Origin: Ilex aquifolium
Taxonomy: Eukaryota; Streptophyta; Magnoliopsida; Aquifoliales; Aquifoliaceae
Reading direction: 5' to 3'
Length of the DNA: 64,000 nt
Assembly (NCBI GenBank): GCA_951799425.1
Contig: OX637403.1
Span: forward strand, 26,724,311 to 26,788,310
The first letter of the stretch is position 1, and each line of letters begins with the position of its first letter. Position numbers and translations under genes: made by a program. Positions 11,415-23,000 of this stretch are shown in pieces. Below the pieces are notes generated by a model. That model saw nothing but the letters and a program-made list of their open reading frames with translations, was not told the DNA's origin and did not search any database.

Positions 11415-11864
11415 ATGGAGGTGGGTCAATTAATTGCAGAAAAGACTCATGGACAAAACAAAACCATTGTTCAGAAAAATTCAAGAATGTTTCATATCAG
11501 TTTATATTCTATTTTGATTATAATGATCTTATGTTTTGTTTATGTTTGGTATTCTATTATACGTTGGCTCTGATTTGTCTTAGGTGTTTTGATTTACAAG
11601 GGTTCTTTGAGTATCACAAGCTTCAACAACTTCAAGATGTGAGGAACCCAGATTTCCAGTTGAAGTGGTGTCTTTTTTCCAATATTCTAAAAAGCTTCTT
11701 AGTGATCTAACCACAGAACTAAGGGTCATCATCTCTCTCTTTCTCTCATTATGCTTTTTATTTTGTTCTTTGGTTTATCTTTTAGTGTTTGTCAAGAGTA
11801 CAAGAATTTGGAGATTATAAAAGGTTGATGCCGAAGTTCATCGGTTGAAAGGTTGTAGCTCCAG
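11415..11864 (+). pseudogene. Histidine-phosphotransfer protein (AHP-like) gene fragment
   Basis: Exon-like pieces match a plant AHP, the HPt protein that relays phosphate in cytokinin signalling. The piece at about 11597-11724 encodes FFEYHKLQQLQD, and after a one-base loss compared with copy B the EVVSFFQYSKKLLSDLTTEL region in another frame. The piece at 11824-11864 follows an AG acceptor and encodes VDAEVHRLKGCSS, the position of the phospho-accepting histidine (family form VHQLKGSSSS). A possible first exon (MEVGQL) starts near 11415. The rest of the HPt helix bundle is not found. The gene is partial and frameshifted, so non-functional. Confidence 0.72.
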
Positions 11865-12061
11865 GTATTACAATTTTTTTGGTACATCCATTATATACAA
11901 ATCATACATTATGTACAAAATAGAGAAGCTAGATCACCCTACTTGCATATAGTTTTGACAACTAACAGTTATGGAGCATAAAAGCATGTTGTGACATTAG
12001 CACAAGTCCATTTTTATTTATGGTTTCTGTAATCTATGCAATATACTCAAACTTATGATGG

Positions 12062-12590
12062 CAGGATACGGATAAGAAATTCAGGTACGATGAAATAAAA
12101 TTTAAGATAGTAGATATGACCAAGATACGTGTATAATAAAATATATTTTATATTTTTAATATTAACCACCAACGTAGTAATCAGATATTTTTGTAATTCT
12201 TTATTCTAATAAGTAAAATTAGCATTTTTTTTACTTTTAATTTTTTTTTATATCGTCTCACTGTGGTATATTTTCAAAGTGAATGTGACTAAGTAAAGAA
12301 ATTTTTACTTTGTTGTTTTAGTTAGAAGTATTTGTTGCTAAAATTATAATATAATGAATTCATTTATGCTATTTTGACTTGTAATAGTAGATAATGAAAA
12401 TGCCCACGTGTCTTAGAAGTATTAATTTTTGTTGATGTATTGCATTGTATGTAAATTCGAAAAGAGATGATAAAGATTAAATTTAAAAATTATACATATT
12501 GCTTTGATATTCAAGTTTCCGCTAAGTATCCATTTGTTTTATTATTATGCATTCTCGAGTATACAAAGTGTATCGTATCTGTATTTCATA
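12062..12590. mobile_element. Relative of the 6517-8197 TIR element, left end degraded
   Basis: This stretch aligns with 7562-8197: GGATACGG and GGTACGAT words on the left, a shared AT-rich middle with a 'ggtatattttcaaagtgaa' word, and a right end of the form GTATTTCATAG. No clear left terminal repeat remains. Confidence 0.65.
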
Positions 12591-15190
12591 GGTTCAAAAC
12601 TATTAAAATGTGCTTCTGCATGTACAAATTTTGGTGCTTGGTAATGCCATTTAATACTACAGGTTAAGAACTTCATTCTTCTTGGAGATACGCACAAAAG
12701 CAAATACATAGTTTCTTAGTTGGAGGGAACAGAGAGCTCACTTTAGTTCATTTGCCAAGTATTTTGGCACACTTGATTGTCTAATGATAAAATTTTTAAA
12801 TGATGGAAGCACGCTCTGTCTGATAATTTTCGTTAATCAAAATAATTCCTTGGTTGGGGTCTTTCGTATGTATGTGGCTTTCATAACCATATTTTTTCAA
12901 AGGATGTACTAATATCCAGAGGTAGGAAATCATTCAACAATTTTTAAGGTAATAATTCTTCCTACATGTTTTTCTGGTTGAATTAGAGATGGATTTTTTG
13001 AACATCTTTTCCTTTTGCCTTCTTTGATTGAAAACCACATGTGGTAGTGTGAATGCATGCCCCTACACAAAAGAGTTAGATGATTCTTGATAGAGTTGAA
13101 TTGGGAAAAATAACCACACTTATATGTCCAATTTCATTGAAGTCACTTTTTTGTTGCGTATTGACTATGGGTATTTTATTACTTTTGAAATCATTGATGA
13201 AGTCATTATAGATTGATCAAGTAATTGGATAATCATAAAATTAGTATATATATAAAAAAAGAAAGATATGAACACGGATTGCTCCAATCAGAATCTAGTG
13301 GGTACTTAGTGCATTAAGTTTTTTTAAGAAATGGTAGGACATACAGGAATTAATGAGTTAATATATCAACTACACGAAGTCCTATTTAATTGATGTTTAC
13401 ACTTGCATAAAATTCGGTCAGCAAGTAACTATTTTGATCAAAGGAATAAAAATTTTATCCGTTTAATTCATCCAAACTTTAGCCTTGGAGAGAAATTAAT
13501 TACCTAGGCATTGCAAATTATACAATTGGAAATTTTTGCATTTTGTGTGGGGTTGTTGGAGATTCTTAAATTGAACAACATAACTGCATATCGACTCAAA
13601 GATGACTCTCTTTCACTGACTATATATGTCATAGGTTCATAATATCTCTCTCATGAATATGTTACAAACTTTGTATATACCACATACATGGAATTTTTGT
13701 CGTAATTATTTTTTATTATAAGGACAAAATATGTCATGGGTTCATTAACATGTTACAAACTTCGTGTATATAGTTATACCCGAGGATAAAATAACTTTAT
13801 TTTAGCTTATAGTTTTTGTGATTTTCTTATAAAGCTTCGTTATTAACTGATTAATTATCGATCTTTACTAAAATTTGGATTTCAGAAAAAGTGGTGCAGG
13901 TCTTTAATTTACAATATTTGATATGTAAAATGGTCCACATACGATGCAAGTGTGCATCAACTAGTACACACATACATCTACTAGCTGAAGTTGAAAGTCT
14001 AAACTGCATTTTTACTGTCATGACTTTGGTGAAATAAAGTGGGTCAGAATGCTTTCGTATTAGTTGTTGCAACAATTTTTTTAAGATTCTGTGGTACAAC
14101 TTTTTTTCTTAAAAAATTGGAATAAACTCATAAAATTTTTCAATCACAAACAACTTTAATCACACAACAAAATAACATAAACTATTTCTAAATCAATCTC
14201 TAACTCAATGAATGAACAAAAACCAAGTTTTGCCCAATTCAAAATTATATACCCTTGAATTACATTCTAGGTCATTCTAAATTTTTTCCAATTCAAAAAC
14301 CAAGCTCCCTTCGCTTTATATTAACAAGAGAAATTGAAATCAATGTGAAAAACTTTTAAATTTTTGACAGAGTATCCCCTGAAAATATGATACCACAAAT
14401 ATATCAACCTGTCTACAAAACTTATATATTTCATAATCATACCCAAACCATGTCGTATGCATGCTCAAATCCAACTATGTACAACAACATAATAGTTTTT
14501 ACCATCGTCTTGACCAAACACAATTATTTACTGACTACCACAAAAACATCATAATATAAACCATCGTTACAAACAAAAACACACAATAATAATACTCCTA
14601 CCGATTTCAATAGAAAGATGAAAGCAAAAACGATAGAGATGACAATATAAATGTTGATTTTATGATCATGGCCTCATAACATAATTATCACTGGTGGAAA
14701 ATGCATTATCTCATGGTAAACACATTTGTCCCAAACCAAGCTCACGCACAAAGCAATGCAACAACTTAAAACATCCCCTCAATTGTTCCCAGACCAAACA
14801 TAAAGCCGGTCACAATTAAAAGACTAAAAAACAAAAAAACTCACATTCAATATACTAAATCTAGCATCCCAATACAGAGAAACAACCTAATTTTGAAATG
14901 GCAAAGACTTTTGGCAAGGTATATGAGAAAAATTAGTTCTCAATTTACAACATGTACTACGATAATAAAAACCCAAATTCAAAAGTAACATAGAATTTCA
15001 AGAACAATACTACCGCATAAACCCAATGATGTCGTAATCCCGAAGCTAATGCCATAGCATAGACAGTAGGCACTCTACCAAGAATTTAAATAATAGTGAA
15101 CAATAGCTTGACATTGACAGAATAGGGGGAAAATATGTAAGGGATAAAATTCAACTTCCCTTTTGTTTTATTATATAGATTTTTGCCATG
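12591..15190. other. AT-rich spacer, no gene seen
   Basis: The sequence is about 2.6 kb, AT-rich and nearly the same in copy B (53487-56100). Only short open frames occur and none has recognisable domains or support from copy-to-copy conservation of frame. Confidence 0.6.
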
Positions 15191-15216
15191 TCCCTGGCGA
15201 ACTCCGGGCATTTTTT

Positions 15217-16005
15217 TAGCCCATATGATGTTTAACCATCACTCAAATTTATTCAAGTAGACCCAAATTAATCAAATAGGCAATGCAATAGCAACTCATT
15301 ATACAACTATAATCAAATTTCAACTAACAATTCAACTCCCAGTAAATTAATTCCTAAATTGACATAATGGCAACACATTAATACCAAAATTTCAATCACT
15401 CAAATTTGTTCAATTAGACCAAAATTAATCAAATAGGCAATGCAAGAGCAACTCATTATACAACTATAACCAAATTTCAACTAACAATGCAAGTCCCAAT
15501 AAATTAATTCCTAAATTGACATCATGAATGTTCAAAAGCAAAAACACAATGGCAACGCATTAATAGCCCAATTTTAAGTAACACTTCAATTCCAAATATT
15601 TCACAAAATATCACTAGTCAGCAACATGTCACAACAATTACTAAACCAAAACTGAAGTATCAAACAATTTCTAACATTAACCCGTGCCTGAAAATGCTTT
15701 GTAACACAATAAAAAACTCAAACATGGGTCGTGCAATATAAGAATTAACATCCAATTCGTATAGAATGCCTAAAATGAAAAACCAAACACACTTTCACAC
15801 ACCTTGAACTCCATTTTTACCCCATATGACGTTTAACCATCACTCAAATTTATTCAAGTAGACCCAAATTAATCAAATAGGCAATGCAAGAGCAACTCAT
15901 TATACAACTATAACTAAATTGACATCATGAATGTTCAAAAGCAAAAACACAATAGCAACACATTAATAGCCCAATTTCAACTAACACTTCAATTCACAAA
16001 ATGTT
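15217..16005 (+). repeat. Three related 180-200 bp repeats
   Basis: Copies start near 15217, 15395 and 15825. Each holds AATCAAATAGGCAATGCAA followed by 'gcaactcattatacaac' and, in two of them, 'gacatcatgaatgttcaaaa'. The same arrangement is present in copy B at about 56130-56905. Function unknown. Confidence 0.75.
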
Positions 16006-16119
16006 ATAAAATTCACTATCCATAAATTAACTACCTCAAAATTGACCCAGTCACGAAATTCACAGAACATTAAAAATTGCATAAAAAAATATAAAATGGT
16101 AGAAAAAATACACCCAAAC

Positions 16120-16912
16120 TCACAGTATGCCTGTGTGTTGTTTGCGTGTGTTCTGTGTTGGCCGAGAGGCTTTGTGTGGGTCTCTGTGTGTGATCGCTAG
16201 GGGGTTTGGGTGTGTGCTTTTTGTGTATGAGAAGGGTAGAAGGAGGGAGGGAGAGTGTGGGAGAGAGATGTGCTTGTAGATAGCAGTAGGTGTGGGTATG
16301 GGTATGGCTGTGGGTGTGATATGCTTGTGTGTGTTCCTTAGGCATTTCAACAAACACGTCATGGGCATTATGATTGGGGTCTGGGTTTTGGGCATCTCAG
16401 CAAACATTTCAGTGAGAAACAGAAATAGGGGAGGGAAGGGATGGAGAGAAATACCTGGAAGATGGTTGTGTGGTCTTGACGGTGGTGTTGTGTGGTTGTG
16501 ATGGTTGTGCTATGGCGGTGACAGTGCTGCTTTGCTGGTGACGGTGGCACCGGTAGGCTAAGAGAGAGAGAGAGAAAGAACCCGTGAGTGTGTGGGTGTG
16601 GGTGTTTTGTGCGTGTGTGTTGTGTTTGTGTGGGTGTGCATGGGGTGGTTTGCGCAAAAGGGGTATAAGAGGAGAGGGTGAGGTTTGCGCAGAAGGGGGG
16701 TGTTCATAGAAGGGGAGAGCTGGGGGCAAGGGGTGTTTATCTCTCTCTGTGTGTGTGAGTGCGAAGAAGATAAGAGGGATACCTGAGAGAATAGGAAGGT
16801 GGTGGCTCAGGCGGTGGCTCAGGCGATGTCGCTGGTGTTGGTGAGACAGAGTCAGAAGTGAAGGAAGAAAAGGCCAAAGAAAAAAAAAAAAAGAGGGAGA
16901 GGGAGCGGCCTC
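16120..16912. repeat. GT-rich and GA-rich low-complexity tract
   Basis: The tract is dominated by (TG)n, GGGTGTG and (GA)n words on plus. Both strands show 90-106-codon open frames, but their histidine/threonine- or proline/serine-rich composition follows directly from the repeats. TAA at 16913-16915 marks the site that is empty here and occupied by a 4.9-kb insertion in copy B. Confidence 0.75.
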
Positions 16913-16915
16913 TAA

Positions 16916-17665
16916 CAGAGGAACGAGGGGTGAGCTAAGTGAGAGGTGATAGATTTAGGGGGAAAAATTAACTCTCTTTTATTTTATTATATAGATATAA
17001 TAAAATAGCGTAGAGTTTGAATTTTAAAATTTATTTTAAATTTTTCGTGGCTCAGATCAATTCTGATCAAAAGTTAAGTTATATCTCTCTAATTTTTTGT
17101 GACTCAGATCAACTCAAAAATATTGATTCGGTAAATTAGATTTACAGATGAATTTTGTTTTCTCGCTTAAGACACCTTCTATTTTTAATTACCCCAAATT
17201 AATTCTCTTTCGTTTATACATTTCATTCACGGCTCCCGGACTTTCATATTACCCCTTAATTCAGAGGTAAATCTCCCATTAAATCAGACACAATTCTTCC
17301 CTAAATTATGCCTACTTTAATTCATTCATTCTTTCTATTATAACTAATTTATTTTTTTTAGTATTTGGATATTTGTCTTTTGGATTATACAGTGACGATT
17401 TTTATATTCATTACTGATAAACTGGAGTGACACATTTGATTTTAGCATTTCTTGAAAGCTATTTTTTTCATCTATGATATCATCAAGTGAGTGAATATAT
17501 ATATATATATTTTTTTTTGTGTTATGTAACTTTAATTTTTGGATTAATGCGAACAATATAAAATTTTAGTTTTTTAATACAAAGAGAACGAGACATAATA
17601 GCTTGAGTTTAGAGATTATTGGGTGTTTAGATAATGAGTAAATAAGTCCCACTTATTCTAATTTT
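16916..17665. other. Upstream flank of NLR fragment, no gene seen
   Basis: AT-rich, with a 'ttttattatatagata' word at 16978-16998, a short (TA)n near 17498 and no coding potential. It matches copy B at 62697-63455. Confidence 0.6.
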
Positions 17666-18844
17666 CTAAAGAACATGATCAAACAACTCTATGGTGGAGC
17701 ACTGCCCAAAGAATGGAGACCATGAATGACAATGAGCTGAAAGAAGTCATCAAAGAATTCCTCCAGGAACAAAGGTATGTGGTTGTTTTAGATGGTGTGT
17801 GGAGCATAGGTGCATGGAATGACATCAAGTACATATTTCCTAACAACAATTGTGGTAGCTGTGTAATAGTCACCACTTGATGTAGCAAAAGTATGGTGCT
17901 TAAAATTCCATGATTATATCTATGGAATGAAAGTCTTGTCTAATGAAGAGTCATAGGCTTTGTTCTGTAAGAAAACCTTCAAAGACAAAAGTTGCCTTAT
18001 GCATTTAGAAAAAATCTCGAGAAATATTAAGAAAGTGTGGGTGATTGTCACTCGCAATTGTGGTACTCGACAATGTTTTGGCATTGAATGACAAAAGTAG
18101 AATCGATGAGTGGGTGATGGTTCAGCGTAATCTCGACAGTAAACTAGAAGACAATGACAAATTTGAGAGAAGTCACAAAATATTCTCTTAGTTATTTTGA
18201 TTTGTCTTACTATCTTAAAATTTGTTTCTTATACTTGAGCATTTTTCATGAGGATCACAAGATTGAAAAGGGCACAATGATTCGAATGTGGGTTGCAGAA
18301 GGATTTGCGGAAGAGAAAGGAACAAAGTTGGCAGAAGAAGTTGCTGAGGGCTATTTCAGTGAACTTCTAAATAGAAGTTTGATCCGAGTGTTGGACAAAA
18401 AAATTGATGGTAGACCAGGAACATGTCGTATCCATAATCTTTTGTGGGACTTTGTTATTTCAAAGTCGAGAGAGTTGAGCATTGTAACTCTGGCCAGTAG
18501 AAAAGCAATACTGTGTTGACAAAAAGTTCGACTGTTAGCAATGCACAACTCCTCAAGAAATGTTGAAGAAAGTAATTTTTTTGGACAGCTTTGCTCTTTG
18601 CTCATATTTAGGAATGCATAACGGTTGTGCAATTTATTTGTCTTTGATCTTAAGCGGTTGTTCTAAGCTATTAAGAGTGTTAGACTTAAGAGGTGCTTCG
18701 TTGGAAACATTCCCACCTGAAGTTTTTGAATTAGTTCTTCTCAGATATTTAACCATGAGGGAAACAAAGGTGGGATTCGTTCCAGGATCTATTGGAAAGC
18801 TTCAGAATCTAGAGACATTGGATCTGAAATATACGAAGGTAAAG
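17666..18844 (+). pseudogene. RPM1-like NLR pseudogene, 5' part (split by the Athila element)
   Basis: Homology to the intact NLR starts inside the NB-ARC domain (KNMIKQLYGG), so the CC domain and P-loop are missing. Damage is extensive: a one-base loss near 17705, kinase-2 reading LDGVW instead of LDDVW, an 8-base loss creating TGA near 17878, an in-frame TAG near 17955, frameshifts around 18020 and 18165, a TGA at 18517-18519, and further breaks near 18600. Recognisable blocks remain: RNBS-D (CFLYLSIFHED), an IHN in place of IHD, and the first LRRs to LETLDLKYTKVK. The retrotransposon enters at 18844; the rest of the LRR lies at 30230-31017. The gene was already dead before the insertion. 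Confidence 0.9.
18840..18844. repeat. Target-site duplication of Athila element, left (TAAAG)
   Basis: TAAAG lies directly before the 5' LTR and again directly after the 3' LTR at 30230-30234. A 5-bp duplication is usual for Ty3/gypsy integrases. Confidence 0.95.
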
Positions 18845-19909
18845 TGATTCAGGTCTAATATTTACATTTGTCAGAGGTAATATTAATCATTTTATTGTGA
18901 AAGTGAGATATTTATGATGATTTAATTGAAGATTAAGGCTAGGAGAATAAAAGATGAGTTGTGTTGTTTTGCAGGTTAATAGTGCACAATTGGAGTGAAG
19001 CATAGCTCAGGAAGGATTACACTGGAACACGCGTCCGGACGGAGGAAGTATACGCGTCCGGACGCGGTTGGCAGAAAGTTGACAAACGAAGCAAGGACCA
19101 TTCTGGAAGGCGCGTCCGGACGGTTGAGAGAGTCGCGTCCGGACGCGTGTCAAACCTCTGCTGCCGAGCTTTGAGTCCTAGTGGGATACAATCTCTGGGG
19201 AATGTAATTTATAAATAAAAACCTAGGACTTTGTAAGGGGGATCGATCTTGTTACTCTCTTTGTTTTAGTCTATTTTCTGGATCCTTTACCATGTCTGGC
19301 TAGAAGGCTAAGCTAGGGCTAGGGGAAAACCTCTCGACGGAGTACGGTATTTTTATTGACTCTTGTACTTAAGGATTTATGTTATTGTGTTAATTGAATT
19401 CCTAATATTTTAGCAAAGTGTTTATGCTGTATAAATTCTTGAGTTGTTGTGCCACGTACATCGATTGCTTGAGTTTCCCTGCGTGTAAATCACTGGTTAT
19501 TCCATGTTGGAAGGGTTAACACTATTTCATAGAATAATATGATTGAATGATTATTCAGGTTCCTGGTAGTTATTTGATCATAACCATTGGATTTATCACT
19601 TGACTTGTTAATTGGGTTAACTGACATTTAATTCCTCTTTCAAGTCAAGCTTTGAGTCTTTAACTATTATTGTATGAAGTTGAAAGGGAATACCTGATGC
19701 TCTAGTATTTTATTTATTACTATTTTAAATACCAAAATCACTTTTCTCCAATCAACAATTTACCACACAAATCTTTTTCCTTTCAAATTACTGTTGTTGT
19801 TTGTGTGATTGTTCCTTGTTACACTTCCTCGTGGGATCGACCTCGGACTTCCGAGATTATATTACTTTGCTCAACCTGCGCTTGGGTTTACACTTTTTAA
19901 GTTGAAGCA
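18845..19909 (+). repeat. 5' LTR
   Basis: 1,065 bp, starting TGATTCAGG and ending GAAGCA. It contains four CGTCCGGACG palindromes (19032-19145) and a TATA box at 19210-19217. Transcription would be expected to start a little after 19240. Confidence 0.97.
19032..19217 (+). promoter_or_regulatory. LTR promoter module: two palindrome pairs plus TATA box
   Basis: CGTCCGGACG occurs at 19032-19041, 19055-19064, 19113-19122 and 19136-19145. The sites form two pairs, each with exactly 13 nt between the two palindromes, although the spacer sequences differ. TATAAATA follows at 19210-19217, 64 nt after the last palindrome. The same 186 bp occur in the 3' LTR at 29352-29537. The promoter role is inferred from the position in U3. 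Confidence 0.7.
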
Positions 19910-19915
19910 AGTTTT

Positions 19916-19933
19916 TGGCGCCGTTGCCGGGGA
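19916..19933 (+). other. Primer-binding site, tRNA-Asp
   Basis: TGGCGCCGTTGCCGGGGA starts six bases after the 5' LTR and is complementary to the 3' end of plant tRNA-Asp (including its CCA), a common primer for this group of gypsy elements. Confidence 0.9.
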
Positions 19934-20086
19934 ATTGTTTGAAAGACAAGGAGCCATTACATCATTGAGGTTTGCGGTATTTGCGAGTCTTCGGAAATCC
20001 GGTAACTTCGTTCTAATTTTTAGTTTATTTAAGTTATTTTTCTTGTTAGTTTGATTTAGAATTTATTTAGGTTATTTATTTGTTTT

Positions 20087-23000
20087 ATGAGCTTTTGGCA
20101 TCGTGATTTAAGTGGACGTTTAACAAGAGAAGATTCAGATACTCTGTTTGGAAATTTATTTGATTTATCTGTGTCGAATCACTTCTTGCACACAGTGGCT
20201 GCTAATCCTAATGGACATAGGCAGAATGATTTTCCCGATCGGGAAGATCATATTGATACGGTGAGCAATCATGATGAGAATGATGTGGATAATTTGAATG
20301 TCAATCAGGGTAGGACGTTGCGTGAATATTTACAACCCGTACTTCTCACTGAACCGTCATGCATCATTTTTCCATTGAATGCCATTCATTTTGTTTTCAA
20401 ACCTGGCATGATTCAACTACTTCCAAAATTCCTTGGTATAGGTGAAGAGAACCCATATTTGCACATCAGAGAATTTGGGGATGTATGTGCTACGTTTCAT
20501 GATCAGAATGTGGCAATGGATATAGTCAGGCTGAAGTTATTTCCTTTTTCATTAAAGGAAAAAGCTAAAACTTGGTTATATTCGTTGAGATCTAGGTCTA
20601 TAGGGACATGGCAAGAGATGCAGAAACAATTTTTAAAGAAATTTTTTCCCACACATCGCACAAATTCTTTGAAAAGACAGATAATGAATTTTTCTCAAAA
20701 GGAGTCTGAAAATTTTTATCAAAGTTGGGAAAGATTTAAAGACCTTCTTGCATCTTGCCCACATCATGGTTATGAGAGCTGGCGCATAATAAGTTTCTTT
20801 TATGAGGGTTTAGGCCCACAATTGCGTCAATTTATAGAAATGATGTGTAATGGGGATTTCATGAATAAGGAACCAGATGATACTTTTGACTATTTAGACC
20901 AATTAGCCGAGAATGCACAATCTTGGGATACTACATCCCATGAGCCATCTAAGGGTAAAATGGCACAATCATCATCATCTAGTGGGGGTAAATACCAGTT
21001 GAGGGAGGAGGATGACCTAGGAGCTAGGATTGCCACCTTAACGAGACGGTTAGAGGCTATGGAGTACAAAAAGGTTAACCAGGTTGACACAGTTCAGGGA
21101 GAGGAGTTATGTAGTATCTGTGAAATTCCTGGACATCCTGTGACAGAGTGTCCATCATTACCTGCGTTAAAAGAAGTGTATGACCAAGCAAATGCTGTAA
21201 ACACTTTTTCAAAGCCTTACAATAACCCATACTCGAACACATACAATCCGGGGTGGAAGAATCATCCAAATTTTAGTTGGAGGAATGACAATCATGCATC
21301 ACAACCACCCCAACAAAACTCTTCAAATGTTGCACCCTACATTTCACGCCCAAAAAGAGACATTGAGGAAGTGTTGTCACAATTCATGCAGGATCAACGA
21401 ACATACAATAGACAAACAACTCAGGCTATTGAGGATATGAGGAGTGCAATCACTAAATTGACCATTGACCCTTGCCATCAGGAAAAAGGTAGACTTCCAG
21501 CACAACCACAACCGAACCCACAGGGTCAATTTGTTGTAAATGAGACTTGCACTTCTGAGACTGTCCACGAGCATGTAAAGTCTATCACTACACTCCGAAG
21601 TGGGAAAGAAATTAATAAAACCATTCCTTTGAAAACTCAAGACTTTGAAAAGATTTCTCAACCCATGGAGAGTGATGATAAGATTAGCCTGCCTGAAAAT
21701 AATGAATCTGAAAAGTATGTTCCACCTGCACCATTCCCACAGAGATTGCTTACTTCTACTAGGCCTGTTGTGCATAATGATATGTTAGAGATTTTTAAGC
21801 AGGTGAAAATCAATATTCCCTTGTTGGATGCCATTAAACAAATACCTTCTTATGCAAAATTTTTGAAAGAGTTATGCACTGTTAAAAGGAAATTGAATGT
21901 GCAAAAGAAGGCATTTTTGACTGAGCAGGTATCTTCTATTATACAACATAGAACTCCACCAAAATATAAAGACCCAGGTTGTCCTACTATTTCTTGTGTT
22001 ATAGGCAACCACAGAATTGAACAAGCATTACTGGATTTAGGAGCTAGTGTGAATTTACTCCCTTATTCAGTATATGAGCAATTAGGGTTGGGGGAGTTAA
22101 AACCCACTTCAGTTACACTTCAATTAGCTGACCGCTCAGTGAAGATACCGAGGGGTATAGTAGAAGATGTTTTAGTACAGGTTGATAAATTCTATTTTCC
22201 AGTGGATTTCATAATTTTAGACACTCAACCTGTATTAAGTACTAGTGCTCAAATTCCCGTCATTTTAGGCAGACCATTCTTAGCAACTTCAAATGCTCTA
22301 ATTAATTGCAGGAATGGTGTGATGAAATTGACATTTGGGAATATGACATTAGAGCTCAACATTTTTAACGTGTGTAAACAACCTGGGAATATTGATGAGG
22401 ATATGCATGAAGTTAACATGATTGAATCTATTGTTCCGAGCAGAGTGTATGATTCCTCTTTGTTTGATCCACTTGAAGCATGTTTGCTTGAACAATATTC
22501 TGAGTTAGAGATAGATGAAAAGAATGCCGACATTTCTGTTTCAACTGATATACTAAACTCTTTGCAGGTACTTGAAATGAGAGAGTTGAGACGGAGATTT
22601 GAGGAGCTCCCACCAAGAACTGACCCACCAATACCATCCAAGGATAAAACTCCCAAGCTAGACCTCAAGCAATTACCGGTAGAGTTGAAGTATGCATTTT
22701 TAGGAGATGATGAAACTTATCCGGTAATAATTTCTTCTCAATTGAATTCAGCACAGGAAGGTATGTTGTTACATCTTCTTAAGGAACATAAGAATGCAAT
22801 TGGTTGGACTTTAGCTGATATTAAAGGAATTAGCCCTTTGGTTTGCACCCACAAGATTTATTTGGAGGATAATGCGAAAACATCTAGGGAGATGCAACGT
22901 AGGCTAAATCCACATATGAAAGAAGTTGTGAAAAAAGAGGTGTTGAAACTGTTAGATGTAGGAATTATCTACCCTATTGCAGACAGCAAATGGGTAAGCC

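Larger units (their letters stand above)
1..18041 (+). repeat. Segmental duplication, copy A
   Basis: This stretch is repeated in the same orientation at about 41450-63836. Matching landmarks are the NLR at 1-1947 with 41450-43400, the spacer at 1950-4660 with 43406-48385, the gene-fragment block at 9230-12700 with 50135-53600, the GT-rich tract at 16120-16900 with 57020-57838, and the NLR fragment at 17666-18041 with 63456-63836. In the 9.7-12 kb part most 60-base lines differ from copy B at zero to two positions; the NLR parts differ more. The left end lies outside the window. Copy-specific insertions and deletions are listed separately. Confidence 0.9.

Noticed and set aside
16070-16730. 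Minus-strand His/Thr/Pro-rich ORFs (and 56969-57589)
   Set aside because: They are direct translations of GT/GA microsatellite sequence; the composition explains the open frames.
16978-16998. Possible Helitron 5' end (TCTATATAATAAAATA on minus), also near 15175 and 62780
   Set aside because: The word fits the style of plant Helitron starts and preceding A, but I found no CTRR terminus with a hairpin on the expected side, so no Helitron is called.
19809-20054. 81-codon ORF spanning the LTR end and primer site
   Set aside because: It crosses the LTR boundary and primer-binding site and has no domain; chance frame.
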